This document shows positions 1 to 8,695 of a DNA stretch of 64,000 bases, one piece after another. The translations under genes and the position numbers were made by a program. Source of the DNA: an uncultured Paracoccaceae bacterium (GTDB lineage: Bacteria; Pseudomonadota; Alphaproteobacteria; Rhodobacterales; Rhodobacteraceae). Below the pieces are notes generated by a model. It saw only the letters and a program-made list of their open reading frames with translations. It ran no database searches and was not told where the DNA came from. Position 1 is the first letter of the stretch; each line of letters opens with the position of its first letter. Location: positions 27,688-91,687 of the forward strand of contig CANLVD010000015.1 of the NCBI GenBank assembly GCA_947494445.1, in the 5' to 3' direction.

Positions 1-405
1 GAAGCCTGCGATCTTGCGCGGGCTCAGCCGCTCGCCAGGGACAAAGAGATGGGCGAGCGGCAGGACCAGAAGCGGGACCACAGCCATGGAGATGCCAGCA
101 AATCCGGAGGTGACATGGACCTGACCCCAGCTGAGCAGCGAAAAGGGGATGGCATTTGACATCATGCCCATGCCGGCTGCATGCAACCAGATCCGCCTGC
201 CGGTGGGGGTCTTGTGGTCGGGAAAGCCCGGACCGGCGAGCGCCACGGCACCGATCAGGATGGCGGCAAGAAGGATGCGGATAGAGGCCACGGTCAGCGG
301 GCCGAAGCCTGTCAGCGCCATCTCGACGCCCAGAAAGGACGCGCCCCAGATCAGGCCCAGCACGCAGAGCAGGATCCAGTTCAGGGTGTTGGATTGGGCG
401 GGCAT
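1..405 (-). CDS. EamA/DMT-family transporter (partial, runs off left edge)
   Basis: The minus strand is open from an ATG at 405 to the window edge, giving the first 135 residues of a protein whose C-terminus lies outside. It starts MPAQSNTLNWILLCVLGLIWG, followed by ASFLGVEMAL, which matches the N-terminal EamA helix of drug/metabolite exporters (GxxWGxSF-like motif). At least four hydrophobic segments are visible (about residues 8-28, 35-55, 75-95, 100-120). Members of the family are inner-membrane exporters of amino acids or metabolites; the substrate cannot be told from this part. It is transcribed away from serC, so the 225 bp to serC hold divergent promoters. Confidence 0.8.
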   Translation of the reverse strand, partial: MPAQSNTLNWILLCVLGLIWGASFLGVEMALTGFGPLTVASIRILLAAILIGAVALAGPGFPDHKTPTGRRIWLHAAGMGMMSNAIPFSLLSWGQVHVTSGFAGISMAVVPLLVLPLAHLFVPGERLSPRKIAGF

Positions 406-580
406 GAAACCTCACGGGATGTGACTTTCCGGCTCTATCATTTGGGTGAGAAAGGGCAAGGGGGTGCGAATTTCCCATAGGAAACGTGCCGGTGCAGGAA
501 ATGTCGCAATTGGGCTGTTTTTGGTCTTGTGAGGTCCTTGTCTCAGGCGTATTCGGAATGTGGGCAGGTCGTCGGGTTAC

Positions 581-613
581 GGGCGAGCGGCGGCAGGCTC
601 AGCAATTTCGCCC
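581..613 (+). promoter_or_regulatory. serC 5' leader hairpin, candidate serC-type regulatory RNA
   Basis: Between the divergent exporter gene and serC there are 225 bp without a convincing gene. Just before the serC ribosome-binding site, GGGCGA (581-586) can pair with TCGCCC (608-613). An alternative small stem GAGC (585-588)/GCTC (597-600) lies inside it. A structured RNA called the serC motif is described upstream of serC-serA operons in Alphaproteobacteria. This is the right gene and place, but I do not remember its consensus well enough to match it, so the assignment is inference. Confidence 0.3.
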
Positions 614-630
614 TGACGATGGAGCCGTCC

Positions 631-1803
631 ATGAGCTTCCCCAAACCGCGCAGCACGCCTGCGCGACCCGAATTTTCATCTGGTCCCTGTCCAAAACGCC
701 CCGGCTGGTCCGCCGCCCGGGTGGCAGAGCTTGCCTTTCTGGGCCGCTCGCACAGGGCCAAGGAGCCCAAGGCACAGCTGAAGGCCGTGATCGATCAGAT
801 CACGCGGCTTCTGGGCGTGCCTGAGGGCTATAAGGTGGGCATTGTGCCCGCCTCTGACACCGGTGCTTTCGAGATGGCCATGTGGTCGATGCTGGGCGCG
901 CGTGCCGTCGATATGCTGGTCTGGGAAAGCTTTGGCGCAGGCTGGGCCACGGATGCCGTCAAACAGTTGAAACTGGAAGACTGCCGGGTGCTTGAGGCCG
1001 GGTACGGTGAATTGTCAGACATTTTAAGTGTCAGAAAAGACGCAGATATTTGCTTTACCTGGAATGGCACGACTTCGGGTGCACGGGTGCCCGATGCCGA
1101 CTGGATTGCCGCGGATCGAAAAGGTCTGACATTTTGCGATGCAACCTCTGCGGCCTTTGCCCAGCCGCTGGACTGGGACAAGCTGGATGTCACGACATTC
1201 TCCTGGCAGAAGGCAATGGGGGGCGAAGGTGCGCATGGCGTGCTGATCCTGAGCCCGCGTGCGGTGGAGCGGCTGGAAAGTTTCACACCGGACCGGCCAT
1301 TGCCAAAGATTTTCCGCCTGACCAAGGGCGGCAAGCTGATCGACGGGATCTTTACCGGGGCGACGATCAACACGCCCTCCATGCTGGCGGTGGCCGATGC
1401 GCAGGACGCGCTGAACTGGATCGAGGAGATCGGCGGCCTGACTGCGACGATGGCCCGTGCGGACGCGAATTTCACAGCGCTTCAGGCTTGGGTTGATCGC
1501 TCCGACTGGGTGGAAAATCTGGTGGCCGCGCCATCACTGCGGTCGAACACGTCCGTTTGCCTGAAAATCACCGATGCCGATGTCGCGGCCATGGATGACG
1601 CGGGCCAGAAGGCCTTCACCAAGGAGATGGTGGGGCTGCTGGAGGCCGAGGCTGCGGCCTATGACATCAACGGTTATCGCGATGCCCCGGCAGGTCTGCG
1701 GATCTGGTGTGGTGCGACCGTGGACACAGCAGACATCGAGGCGCTGACACCATGGCTGGACTGGGCGTTTGCCACCGTCAAAGCCGCGCGTGCGGCAGCC
1801 TGA
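631..1803 (+). CDS. serC: Phosphoserine aminotransferase
   Basis: This is a class-V PLP aminotransferase of 390 aa that converts 3-phosphohydroxypyruvate and glutamate to phosphoserine and 2-oxoglutarate, the second step of serine synthesis. The protein begins [20 protein letters not shown]; the FSSGP motif and the Schiff-base lysine in SWQKAMGGE (about K194) identify the alphaproteobacterial SerC subtype. I chose the ATG at 631 because GGAG lies 6 bp upstream; an in-frame ATG at 619 and longer extensions lack such a site and family similarity. serA follows 49 bp downstream on the same strand, so the two form a serine-biosynthesis operon. Confidence 0.95.
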   Translation: MSFPKPRSTPARPEFSSGPCPKRPGWSAARVAELAFLGRSHRAKEPKAQLKAVIDQITRLLGVPEGYKVGIVPASDTGAFEMAMWSMLGARAVDMLVWESFGAGWATDAVKQLKLEDCRVLEAGYGELSDILSVRKDADICFTWNGTTSGARVPDADWIAADRKGLTFCDATSAAFAQPLDWDKLDVTTFSWQKAMGGEGAHGVLILSPRAVERLESFTPDRPLPKIFRLTKGGKLIDGIFTGATINTPSMLAVADAQDALNWIEEIGGLTATMARADANFTALQAWVDRSDWVENLVAAPSLRSNTSVCLKITDADVAAMDDAGQKAFTKEMVGLLEAEAAAYDINGYRDAPAGLRIWCGATVDTADIEALTPWLDWAFATVKAARAAA

Positions 1804-1852
1804 TCAATTCACATTCCGACAGCCCGATGTGGCGTCGATAAAGGACTAAGAC

Positions 1853-3445
1853 ATGCCCAAAGTATTGATTTCCGACAAGCTGAGCGAAGCTGCCGTGCAG
1901 ATTTTCCGCGACAATGGTGTGGAGGTGGATTTCCAGCCGGATCTTGGCAAGGATCCCGAAAAGCTCGCCTCCATCATTGGTGACTATGATGGTCTGGCGA
2001 TCCGGTCGGCCACCAAGGCGACCGCTGATCTGATCGCAAGGGCCGACAATCTGAAGGTCATTGGCCGGGCTGGGATCGGCGTGGACAACGTGGATATCCC
2101 AGCGGCTTCGGCCAAGGGGATCGTGGTGATGAACACGCCTTTTGGCAATTCGATCACCACGGCGGAACACGCGATTGCGATGATGTTTGCCGTGGCGCGT
2201 CAGATCCCGGCGGCTGATGCCTCCACTCAGGCCGGCAAATGGGAGAAGTCGCGCTTCATGGGCTCCGAGATCACCGGCAAGACGCTGGGTCTGATCGGGG
2301 CGGGCAACATCGGCTCGGTCGTGGCAAGCCGGGCGCTGGGGTTGAAGATGAAGGTGATTGCCTTTGATCCTTTCCTGTCGGCGGACCGCGCGCAGGAGAT
2401 GGGTGTGGAGAAGATCGACGCGCTTGAGGATCTGGTGGCACGGGCCGATTTCATCACCCTGCATCTGCCCAAGACCGAGAAGACGGCGAATATTCTGTCT
2501 GCGGAGGTGATCGCCAAGATCAAGCCCGGTGCGAGGCTGGTCAATTGCGCGCGCGGTGGTCTGGTTGACGAGGCGGCTGTGGCGGAGGCGCTGAAATCGG
2601 GCCAGTTGGCTGGCGCTGCCTTTGACGTCTTCTCGGTCGAACCTGCAACCGAAAGCCCGCTTTTTGGACTGCCCAACGTGGTGTGTACGCCGCATCTGGG
2701 CGCTGCCACCACGGAAGCACAGGAGAATGTCGCCCTGCAGGTGGCCGAACAGATGAGCGATTATCTGATCAAGGGGGCGGTGTCGAACGCGCTGAATGCG
2801 CCATCGGTGACAGCCGAAGAAGCGCCGATCCTGAAACCATGGATCGAGTTGGCCGAGATGCTGGGCGGCTTTGCCGGTCAGGTCACGGACACGGCCATTC
2901 GCGAGATCGAGATCGAATTCGTGGGCCGGGTCGGCGAGCTGAACCTCAAGCCTCTGACCGCGGCAATCACGGCCAGCCTGATGAAGCCCGTGGTGGGCGA
3001 GGGCGGGGTCAACATGGTTTCGGCCCCGGTTGTGGCGCGCGAGCGTGGCATCAAGATCTCGGAGACTCGCAAGGATGCGCAGGGCGCTTTCGGGTCGTAT
3101 ATGCGGTTGATCGTGGTGTCGGAGACCCAGACCCGCTCGGTCGCGGGGACGATCTATTCCGACGGGCGGCCCCGGTTCATCCAGATCAAGGGGATCAACC
3201 TTGAGGCCGAACCGATGCCCTTCATGCTTTACACCACCAACACCGACACGCCGGGATATATCGGCGCGCTGGGGACAAAGCTTGGGGATCTGGGCATCAA
3301 CATCGCGACCTTTGCGCTGGGCCGTGCCGGTCAGGGCGGCGAGGCGATCGCGCTTCTGGGCGTCGATGGCGGGCTGGAGCAGAAGATGCTGGATGAGATC
3401 GCGGCCCTGCCTCAGGTGACCCAGGCCAAGGCCATCGTCTATTGA
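1853..3445 (+). CDS. serA: D-3-phosphoglycerate dehydrogenase
   Basis: At 530 aa this is the long (ACT-domain) form of PGDH, which oxidises 3-phosphoglycerate with NAD+ as the committed step of serine synthesis. A catalytic/NAD domain shows GLIGAGNIGS at about 146-155 and the catalytic Arg234 (NCARGG), Glu263 (SVEP) and His281 (CTPHLG). It is followed by the intervening substrate-binding domain (about 315-450) and a C-terminal ACT domain (about 455-530, with NTDTPGYIG), where serine feedback is expected. It lies directly after serC and is followed by a strong hairpin, so the operon ends here. Confidence 0.97.
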   Translation: MPKVLISDKLSEAAVQIFRDNGVEVDFQPDLGKDPEKLASIIGDYDGLAIRSATKATADLIARADNLKVIGRAGIGVDNVDIPAASAKGIVVMNTPFGNSITTAEHAIAMMFAVARQIPAADASTQAGKWEKSRFMGSEITGKTLGLIGAGNIGSVVASRALGLKMKVIAFDPFLSADRAQEMGVEKIDALEDLVARADFITLHLPKTEKTANILSAEVIAKIKPGARLVNCARGGLVDEAAVAEALKSGQLAGAAFDVFSVEPATESPLFGLPNVVCTPHLGAATTEAQENVALQVAEQMSDYLIKGAVSNALNAPSVTAEEAPILKPWIELAEMLGGFAGQVTDTAIREIEIEFVGRVGELNLKPLTAAITASLMKPVVGEGGVNMVSAPVVARERGIKISETRKDAQGAFGSYMRLIVVSETQTRSVAGTIYSDGRPRFIQIKGINLEAEPMPFMLYTTNTDTPGYIGALGTKLGDLGINIATFALGRAGQGGEAIALLGVDGGLEQKMLDEIAALPQVTQAKAIVY

Positions 3446-3452
3446 TCTGAAC

Positions 3453-3480
3453 TGACGCCCGCCAAAGAGGGCGGGCGTCA
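3453..3480 (+). terminator. Hairpin terminating the serC-serA operon
   Basis: A perfect 11-bp stem, TGACGCCCGCC (3453-3463) and GGCGGGCGTCA (3470-3480), with a 6-nt loop, begins 8 bp after the serA stop. A T-rich stretch (TATTTTT, 3496-3502) follows within the next repeat element. Confidence 0.75.
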
Positions 3481-3481
3481 G

Positions 3482-3513
3482 GCCTCCGGCGGGAGTATTT
3501 TTGGAAAATCGAA
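3482..3513 (+). repeat. GCCTCCGGCGGGAG T-rich intergenic motif, copy 1
   Basis: GCCTCCGGCGGGAG (3482-3495) is followed by TATTTTTGGAAAATCGAA. A nearly identical element occurs at 8651-8684. CTCC/GGAG can form a short stem followed by a T-run, which is terminator-like. I remember this motif as very frequent between genes in Rhodobacteraceae; in the window I see two copies. Confidence 0.6.
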
Positions 3514-3556
3514 GGCGGGGTGCGGGCAGTTTTTCGCGCCGCGTCGAATTGACTGT

Positions 3557-3584
3557 TTGGCATCGCTGGCTGCCTCTGTATAAG
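3557..3584 (+). promoter_or_regulatory. Putative sigma-70 promoter of purA
   Basis: TTGGCA (3557-3562), a 16-bp spacer and TATAAG (3579-3584) lie 30 bp upstream of the purA ATG. This is the best sigma-70-like pair in the serA-purA gap; it is read by eye only. Confidence 0.4.
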
Positions 3585-3614
3585 CACAGCGGACCAGAAA
3601 AATGAGGGCAGTCT

Positions 3615-4907
3615 ATGGCGAATGTGGTGGTTGTCGGCGCGCAGTGGGGCGACGAGGGCAAAGGCAAGATCGTGGACTGGCTGAGCGAGCGGGCCGATGT
3701 GATCGCCCGGTTTCAGGGTGGCCATAATGCGGGTCATACGCTGGTCATTGACGGCGAGGTGTTCAAACTGTCGCTTTTGCCATCTGGCATCGTGCGCAAG
3801 GGCAAGTTGAGTGTGATCGGCAATGGTGTTGTGCTGGATCCATGGGCCTTTGTCAGCGAGATGGACAAGCTGATCGCCCAGGGGGTCGAGATCACGCCTG
3901 ACAGTCTGATGATTGCGGAGAACACGCCGCTGATCCTGCCGGTGCACGGCGAGTTGGACCGGGCGCGCGAGACGTCAAATGCGGTGGCCAAGATCGGCAC
4001 CACGGGGCGCGGGATCGGGCCTGCTTATGAAGACAAGGTCGGGCGGCGCGCCATCCGGGTGGCAGATCTGGCCGATCCTGCAACGCTTGAGGCACGTGTT
4101 GACCGCTTGCTCACCCATCATGATGCGCTGCGTCGGGGGTTGGGCATGGAGCCTGTTGACCGGGCCGTGCTGATTTCCGCGCTGAGCGAGATCGCACCCA
4201 AGATCCTGCCCTTTGCGGCCCCTGTCTGGAAAGAACTGGCGGAGCGGCGCAAGGCGGGTCAGCGGATCCTGTTCGAGGGCGCACAGGGCGCGCTTCTGGA
4301 CATTGATTTCGGGACCTATCCCTTTGTCACGTCATCAAACACCATGGCAGGGATGGCCGCGACCGGCACCGGCATGGGGCCGGGGTCGGTCGATTTCGTG
4401 CTGGGCATCGTCAAGGCCTATACGACACGGGTGGGCGAGGGACCGTTTCCGGCAGAACAGCTGAACGCCGATGGCCAGCGTCTGGGCGAGCGGGGCCATG
4501 AATTCGGCACTGTCACGGGGCGCCAGCGGCGGTGCGGCTGGTTCGATGCGGTTCTGGTGCGCCAGACCTGCACGACCTCGGGCGTCTCTGGCATCGCGCT
4601 GACCAAGCTGGATGTGCTTGATGGCTTCGAGGAGTTGAAGATCTGCACCGGTTACATGCTGGATGGAAAGCTGATCGATTACCTGCCCACGGCCGCTGAT
4701 CATCAAGCCCGCGTCGAGCCGGTCTATGAGACCATGAAGGGCTGGTCCGACAGCACCGAGGGCGCACGCTCCTGGGCTGATCTGCCGGCTGAGGCGATCA
4801 AATATGTGCGCCGTGTGGAAGAGTTGATCGGCTGTCCGGTCGCGCTTCTGTCCACCTCGCCGGAGCGGGATGACACCATTCTGGTGACCGACCCGTTTGC
4901 CGACTGA
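3615..4907 (+). CDS. purA: Adenylosuccinate synthetase
   Basis: The 430-aa protein catalyses GTP-dependent joining of IMP and aspartate to adenylosuccinate, the first committed step of AMP synthesis, in the cytoplasm. The P-loop-like GDEGKGK motif is at residues 12-18, with the catalytic Asp13 and His41 (GGHNAGHT). [13 protein letters not shown] and the GTP-binding C-terminal part are intact, and the length is normal. Its stop codon overlaps the ATG of the DUF2842 gene by one base (TGATG), implying translational coupling. Confidence 0.98.
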   Translation: MANVVVVGAQWGDEGKGKIVDWLSERADVIARFQGGHNAGHTLVIDGEVFKLSLLPSGIVRKGKLSVIGNGVVLDPWAFVSEMDKLIAQGVEITPDSLMIAENTPLILPVHGELDRARETSNAVAKIGTTGRGIGPAYEDKVGRRAIRVADLADPATLEARVDRLLTHHDALRRGLGMEPVDRAVLISALSEIAPKILPFAAPVWKELAERRKAGQRILFEGAQGALLDIDFGTYPFVTSSNTMAGMAATGTGMGPGSVDFVLGIVKAYTTRVGEGPFPAEQLNADGQRLGERGHEFGTVTGRQRRCGWFDAVLVRQTCTTSGVSGIALTKLDVLDGFEELKICTGYMLDGKLIDYLPTAADHQARVEPVYETMKGWSDSTEGARSWADLPAEAIKYVRRVEELIGCPVALLSTSPERDDTILVTDPFAD

Positions 4908-5134
4908 TGGCGCTGAGCTACAAGGCCCGGCGGCGCTGGTCGCTGTTCATCCTGATCATCGGGCTGCCGCTTTACATCATCGTGGCAGTCAATCTGGTGG
5001 AGCTGTTTGACCGGCCGCCGATTCTGGTGGAGCTGGGGATTTTTGTTGTCCTTGGCATCCTCTGGGCCTTGCCCTTCAAGTTCGTCTTCAAGGGCGTGGG
5101 CAAGGATGACCCGGGACAGGATGATGGCAATTAA
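4907..5134 (+). CDS. DUF2842 small membrane protein
   Basis: A 75-aa protein starting [21 protein letters not shown] basic N-terminus precedes two hydrophobic helices (about residues 12-32 and 42-62), and the tail is charged. The sequence matches the DUF2842 family, small alphaproteobacterial inner-membrane proteins of unknown function. It is coupled to purA by a 1-bp overlap, but nothing in the sequence links it to purine synthesis. About 190 bp of non-coding DNA follow before the transporter operon. Confidence 0.8.
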   Translation: MALSYKARRRWSLFILIIGLPLYIIVAVNLVELFDRPPILVELGIFVVLGILWALPFKFVFKGVGKDDPGQDDGN

Positions 5135-5205
5135 GTTGTCTATCTGTCTGTTTTCAAAATAAGAAAACCATTCTCAAGTTAGTCCTGGAACCTGCCGTCT
5201 TCGAA

Positions 5206-5255
5206 AATGATGGGCGTACCTCAAAAATATCTGGACTTGAGGTGCGTACCTCAAA
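5206..5255 (+). promoter_or_regulatory. Operator-like palindrome with a second half-site, carbohydrate operon promoter
   Basis: TTGAGGT-GCGT-ACCTCAA (5237-5254) is a perfect 7-bp inverted repeat. Exactly 30 bp upstream the right half recurs as GCGTACCTCAAA (5214-5225; its twin is at 5244-5255), with an imperfect left half (TGATGG) before it. Two sites three helical turns apart, about 75-115 bp upstream of the binding-protein ATG, fit operators for the LacI-type regulator encoded in the same operon. The link is inference. Confidence 0.55.
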
Positions 5256-5328
5256 TAGCGTGAAGAGGTCACAACGGACGAATCGGGGCAACGACCCTGA
5301 ACCTTATGTTCACCTTGGGAGGACCATT

Positions 5329-6648
5329 ATGAGAATTCTTAATCTGGCAACGGTCAGCGCCATCGGGCTGGCGGCTGCGGGCTTCGGGCAAAGCGCTCAG
5401 GCCGAAGACCTGACACTGTGTTGGGCAGCCTGGGATCCGGCAAATGCGCTGGTTGAACTGAGCAAGGAATTCGAGGCCTCAAGCGGCCATTCCATGAGCT
5501 TTGAATTTGTGCCCTGGCCGAATTTCGCGGACCGGATGCTCAACGAATTGAACTCCGGCGGTAAGCTCTGTGATTTGCTGATCGGCGACAGCCAGTGGAT
5601 TGGCGGCGGGGCAGAGAACGGCCACTACGTCAAGCTGAATGATTTCTTCGACAATGAAGGCATCAGCATGGACGATTTCGCGCCTGCGACCGTTTATGCC
5701 TATTCGACCTGGCCCAAGGGCACACCGAACTATTACGCACTGCCTGCCATGGGTGATGCGAACGGCTGGTTCTATCGCAAGGACTGGTTTGGCCGCGAAG
5801 ACATTCAGGCCGCCTTCAAGGAGGCAACCGGCCGTGATCTGGCCGAGCCGAAGTCGCAAAAGGAACTGCTGGAAATCGCACAGTTTTTCCAGGGTCGCGA
5901 GATCGACGGCAACACCGTCTATGGCGCTGCAATCTTCACCGAGCGTGGATCCGAAGGGATCACCATGGGTGTGACCGGCGCGCTGTATCCTTGGGGTTTC
6001 AAGTATGAAAACACCCCGGGTGAATATGACATGGAAGGTGCCGTGAACTCACCCGAAGCGGTGGAAGCGCTTGAATTCTATAAAGAATTCTACCAGACAG
6101 CGACCCCTCCGGGCTATACCAACTCCTATATGGGTGAAAGCCTTGATGCGTTCAAATCCGGTCAGGTCGCCATGGCGATGAACTGGTTTGCCTTCTTCCC
6201 CGGGCTTTATGCCGATCCCGACACCGGTGGCGACAAGATCGATTTCTTCGTCAACCCGCCACAAAATCAGGCCGGTTCAACGCTTGGCGGTCAGGGCATC
6301 TCGGTGGTCAGCTATTCCGACAAGCAGGATGCTGCACTTGAGTACATCAAGTGGTTCGCCCAGCCTGATGTGCAGGCGAAATGGTGGTCGCTTGGTGGCT
6401 ATTCGGCGCATAACTCGGTCCTGAACGATCCGGGCTTTGTCGACAGCCAGCCCTTTGCCGGTGACTTCCTTGAAGCCATGGGCGCGGTGCAGGATTTCTG
6501 GCAGGAGCCGGCCTATGCCGAATTGCTGCTGGCGATGCAGAAGCGCATGCATGACTATGTCGTGGCCGATCAGGGCACAGCCAAGGAAGCGCTCGACAAA
6601 CTGATCGAGGACTGGACGGAAGTCTTTGAAGATGAGGGCAAGCTCTAG
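5329..6648 (+). CDS. Carbohydrate ABC transporter substrate-binding protein
   Basis: A 439-aa family-1 extracellular solute-binding protein. The N-terminus MRILNLATVSAIGLAAAGFG followed by QSAQA is a Sec signal peptide with likely cleavage after residue 25; the mature protein would be periplasmic. The fold signature includes the DLLIGDSQWIGGG region and aromatic-rich binding segments (PNYYALPAMGDANGWFYRKDWF). The ATG at 5329 is chosen because GGGAGGA lies 5 bp upstream; the longer frame from 5242 has no signal. It is the first gene of an operon with permeases, ATPases and a kinase, so a sugar or polyol is the likely ligand. The exact ligand is unknown. Confidence 0.9.
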   Translation: MRILNLATVSAIGLAAAGFGQSAQAEDLTLCWAAWDPANALVELSKEFEASSGHSMSFEFVPWPNFADRMLNELNSGGKLCDLLIGDSQWIGGGAENGHYVKLNDFFDNEGISMDDFAPATVYAYSTWPKGTPNYYALPAMGDANGWFYRKDWFGREDIQAAFKEATGRDLAEPKSQKELLEIAQFFQGREIDGNTVYGAAIFTERGSEGITMGVTGALYPWGFKYENTPGEYDMEGAVNSPEAVEALEFYKEFYQTATPPGYTNSYMGESLDAFKSGQVAMAMNWFAFFPGLYADPDTGGDKIDFFVNPPQNQAGSTLGGQGISVVSYSDKQDAALEYIKWFAQPDVQAKWWSLGGYSAHNSVLNDPGFVDSQPFAGDFLEAMGAVQDFWQEPAYAELLLAMQKRMHDYVVADQGTAKEALDKLIEDWTEVFEDEGKL

Positions 6649-6662
6649 AGCTGCCTCCTCAA

Positions 6663-6694
6663 CCCTCGTCCCGGTGATCCCCCCGGGGCGAGGG
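6663..6694 (+). promoter_or_regulatory. Intercistronic hairpin after the binding-protein gene
   Basis: CCCTCGTCCCGG (6663-6674) pairs over 12 bp (one G-U) with CCGGGGCGAGGG (6683-6694) around an 8-nt loop, 14 bp after the stop codon. There is no T-run. Such hairpins often protect the upstream mRNA or attenuate read-through, giving more binding protein than permease. Confidence 0.6.
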
Positions 6695-6737
6695 GCCCAA
6701 CTTGGCCCGCGTTTCAAATCCGCTCAGGATCTCAGAC

Positions 6738-7685
6738 ATGACCCAGACGTTACCCGACCGCGCGGCGCAAGCCACGCCGCCCAAGGTTGCACGCAAGATC
6801 AAAGGCCTGTCAGACCGCGCGATTGCGTGGATCTTTGTCGGCCCGACGATTTTCCTGCTGCTGGCGATCAACATCTTCCCGCTGATCTGGACGATCAATC
6901 TGAGTTTCACCAACTTCAAGGCCAACCGCACCAATCGCGCGGTTGAATACATCGGGACCCGCAATTACGAGCGCATCCTGACTGATAGCGACATATGGCT
7001 GTCGATGCAGGCGACCGCGCATTTCCTGATCTGGACCATCGTCTTTCAGGTGCTGATCGGGTTCACGCTGGCCTGGCTGATCAACAAGAAATTCCGCGGC
7101 AATGATCTGTGGACCACGATCATCGTGCTGCCGATGATGCTGAGCCCGGCGGTGGTCGGCAATTTCTGGACTTTCCTCTACCAGCCGCAGATCGGTCTGT
7201 TCAATTACGTCATCACGTTTTTCACCGGGGGCGATCCATCGGGGTTTCAGATGCTGGGCTCGGTCGATCTGGCACCATGGTCGATCGTGATCGTGGACAC
7301 GTGGATGTGGACACCATTCGTGATGCTGATCTGTCTGGCGGGCCTGAGATCGATACCGGATTACATCTATGAAGCAGCCGAAATCGACCGGGCCTCGAAA
7401 CTGAGGCAATTCTTCACCATCACCATCCCCATGGTGCTGCCCTTCCTGATGCTGGCGGTGCTGTTCCGGGGCATCGAGAATTTCAAGATGTTCGATCTGG
7501 TGGTGCAGCTTACCGGCGGCGGGCCGGGATCGACGACGGAACTGGCCTCCATCAACCTCAAGCGCGAGGCGTTCGAGAAATGGCGGACCGGCTATTCCTC
7601 GGCCTTTGCGATCATCCTGTTTGTCACCGTCTTCGGCCTTGCGTCGATCTATGTCAAAGCGCTGAACAAGGTCAAAGAGAGATGA
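6738..7685 (+). CDS. Carbohydrate ABC transporter permease (first)
   Basis: A 315-aa inner-membrane protein of the MalF/UgpA type. After a basic N-terminus it has about six hydrophobic helices, and the EAA loop that docks the ATPase is visible as YEAAEIDRASKLRQFFTITI followed by P (about residues 210-235). I chose the ATG at 6738 (AGGA 9 bp upstream) over the TTG at 6702. Its last codon overlaps the next permease by 4 bp (ATGA). With the second permease it should form the membrane channel of the importer. Confidence 0.93.
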   Translation: MTQTLPDRAAQATPPKVARKIKGLSDRAIAWIFVGPTIFLLLAINIFPLIWTINLSFTNFKANRTNRAVEYIGTRNYERILTDSDIWLSMQATAHFLIWTIVFQVLIGFTLAWLINKKFRGNDLWTTIIVLPMMLSPAVVGNFWTFLYQPQIGLFNYVITFFTGGDPSGFQMLGSVDLAPWSIVIVDTWMWTPFVMLICLAGLRSIPDYIYEAAEIDRASKLRQFFTITIPMVLPFLMLAVLFRGIENFKMFDLVVQLTGGGPGSTTELASINLKREAFEKWRTGYSSAFAIILFVTVFGLASIYVKALNKVKER

Positions 7686-8620
7686 GCTTTTCGATCACAG
7701 AACCGACCCCGCGCGCCAAATGGATTTCCGGCACGCTGGTGATCACCTATGCGCTGATCACGCTGATCCCGCTGGTCTGGATCTTCATGACCGGCTTCAA
7801 GACGCCACCTGACAGCATCAGCTATCCGCCCAAGGTGTTCTATGAACCCTCGCTTGAGGGTTATGTGAACCTGTTCACGACCCGCACCCGTGTCTCACCC
7901 GAGGCGCTGGACGCGTTGCCGCCCCCTGCGAATTTCGCCGAAGAGATCGTGCGCAACCGCAATATGGTGATTGCCGGTCCGTCGAAGTTCGGCGAGCGGT
8001 TCATGAATTCGGTCATCATCGGGTTCGGCTCGACCTTCCTGAGCATTTTTCTGGGAACGCTGGCGGCCTATGCCTTCTCGCGCTTCAAGATCCCTCTGGC
8101 TGATGATCTGCTGTTCTTCATTCTCAGCACGCGGATGATGCCGCCCATCGCAGTCGCTATTCCGATCTTCCTGATGTACCGAAATCTGGGGCTGAGCGAC
8201 ACACATCTGGGGATGATCCTGCTCTATACGGCCGTGAACATCTCGCTCGCGGTGTGGCTTCTGAAAGGTTTCATCGACGAGATCCCGCGAGAATATGAAG
8301 AGGCAGCCCTGATCGATGGCTACACGCGGTTTCAGGCCTTTTACAAGGTGGTGCTGCCACAGGCCGCGACCGGCATCGCCTCGACCGCGATCTTCTGTCT
8401 GATCTTTGCCTGGAATGAATATGCCTTTGCGGTGCTTCTGACGTCAGGCACAGCGCAGACCGCACCGCCGTTCATTCCGACCATCATCGGGGTCGGTGGG
8501 CTGGACTGGCCTGCGGTGGCTGCGGGGGCGACGATCTTCCTGCTGCCGGTGATGATCTTCACGATCCTGCTGCGCAAACATCTTCTCAGAGGGATCACCT
8601 TCGGGGCGGTGCGCAAATGA
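7682..8620 (+). CDS. Carbohydrate ABC transporter permease (second)
   Basis: A 312-aa permease of the MalG/UgpE type, starting MSFSITEPTPRAKWISGTLV. It has about six membrane helices, a periplasmic insertion after helix 1 (about residues 40-95) and an EAA loop reading YEEAALIDGYTRFQAFYKVV followed by LP. The ATG at 7682 overlaps the stop of the first permease by 4 bp, which fixes the start and suggests coupled translation. It is followed by a copy of the GCCTCCGGCGGGAG motif before the next gene. Confidence 0.93.
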   Translation: MSFSITEPTPRAKWISGTLVITYALITLIPLVWIFMTGFKTPPDSISYPPKVFYEPSLEGYVNLFTTRTRVSPEALDALPPPANFAEEIVRNRNMVIAGPSKFGERFMNSVIIGFGSTFLSIFLGTLAAYAFSRFKIPLADDLLFFILSTRMMPPIAVAIPIFLMYRNLGLSDTHLGMILLYTAVNISLAVWLLKGFIDEIPREYEEAALIDGYTRFQAFYKVVLPQAATGIASTAIFCLIFAWNEYAFAVLLTSGTAQTAPPFIPTIIGVGGLDWPAVAAGATIFLLPVMIFTILLRKHLLRGITFGAVRK

Positions 8621-8650
8621 CCCGGATCCGTGTGGTGCAAATGTCATGCC

Positions 8651-8684
8651 GCCTCCGGCGGGAGTTTTTTGGGGAAAATCGAAA
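8651..8684 (+). repeat. GCCTCCGGCGGGAG T-rich intergenic motif, copy 2
   Basis: GCCTCCGGCGGGAG (8651-8664), six T (8665-8670), then GGGGAAAATCGAAA. The first 14 bases are identical to the copy at 3482-3495 and the rest is similar. It sits inside the transporter operon, between the second permease and the small membrane protein, so it may cause partial termination there. Confidence 0.6.
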
Positions 8685-8695
8685 GGGGCGGGCGC

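Noticed and set aside
1778..3667. 629-codon open frame on the minus strand across serA
   Set aside because: It is antisense to the well-conserved serA, with Arg/His/Leu-rich low-complexity translation typical of high-GC shadows.
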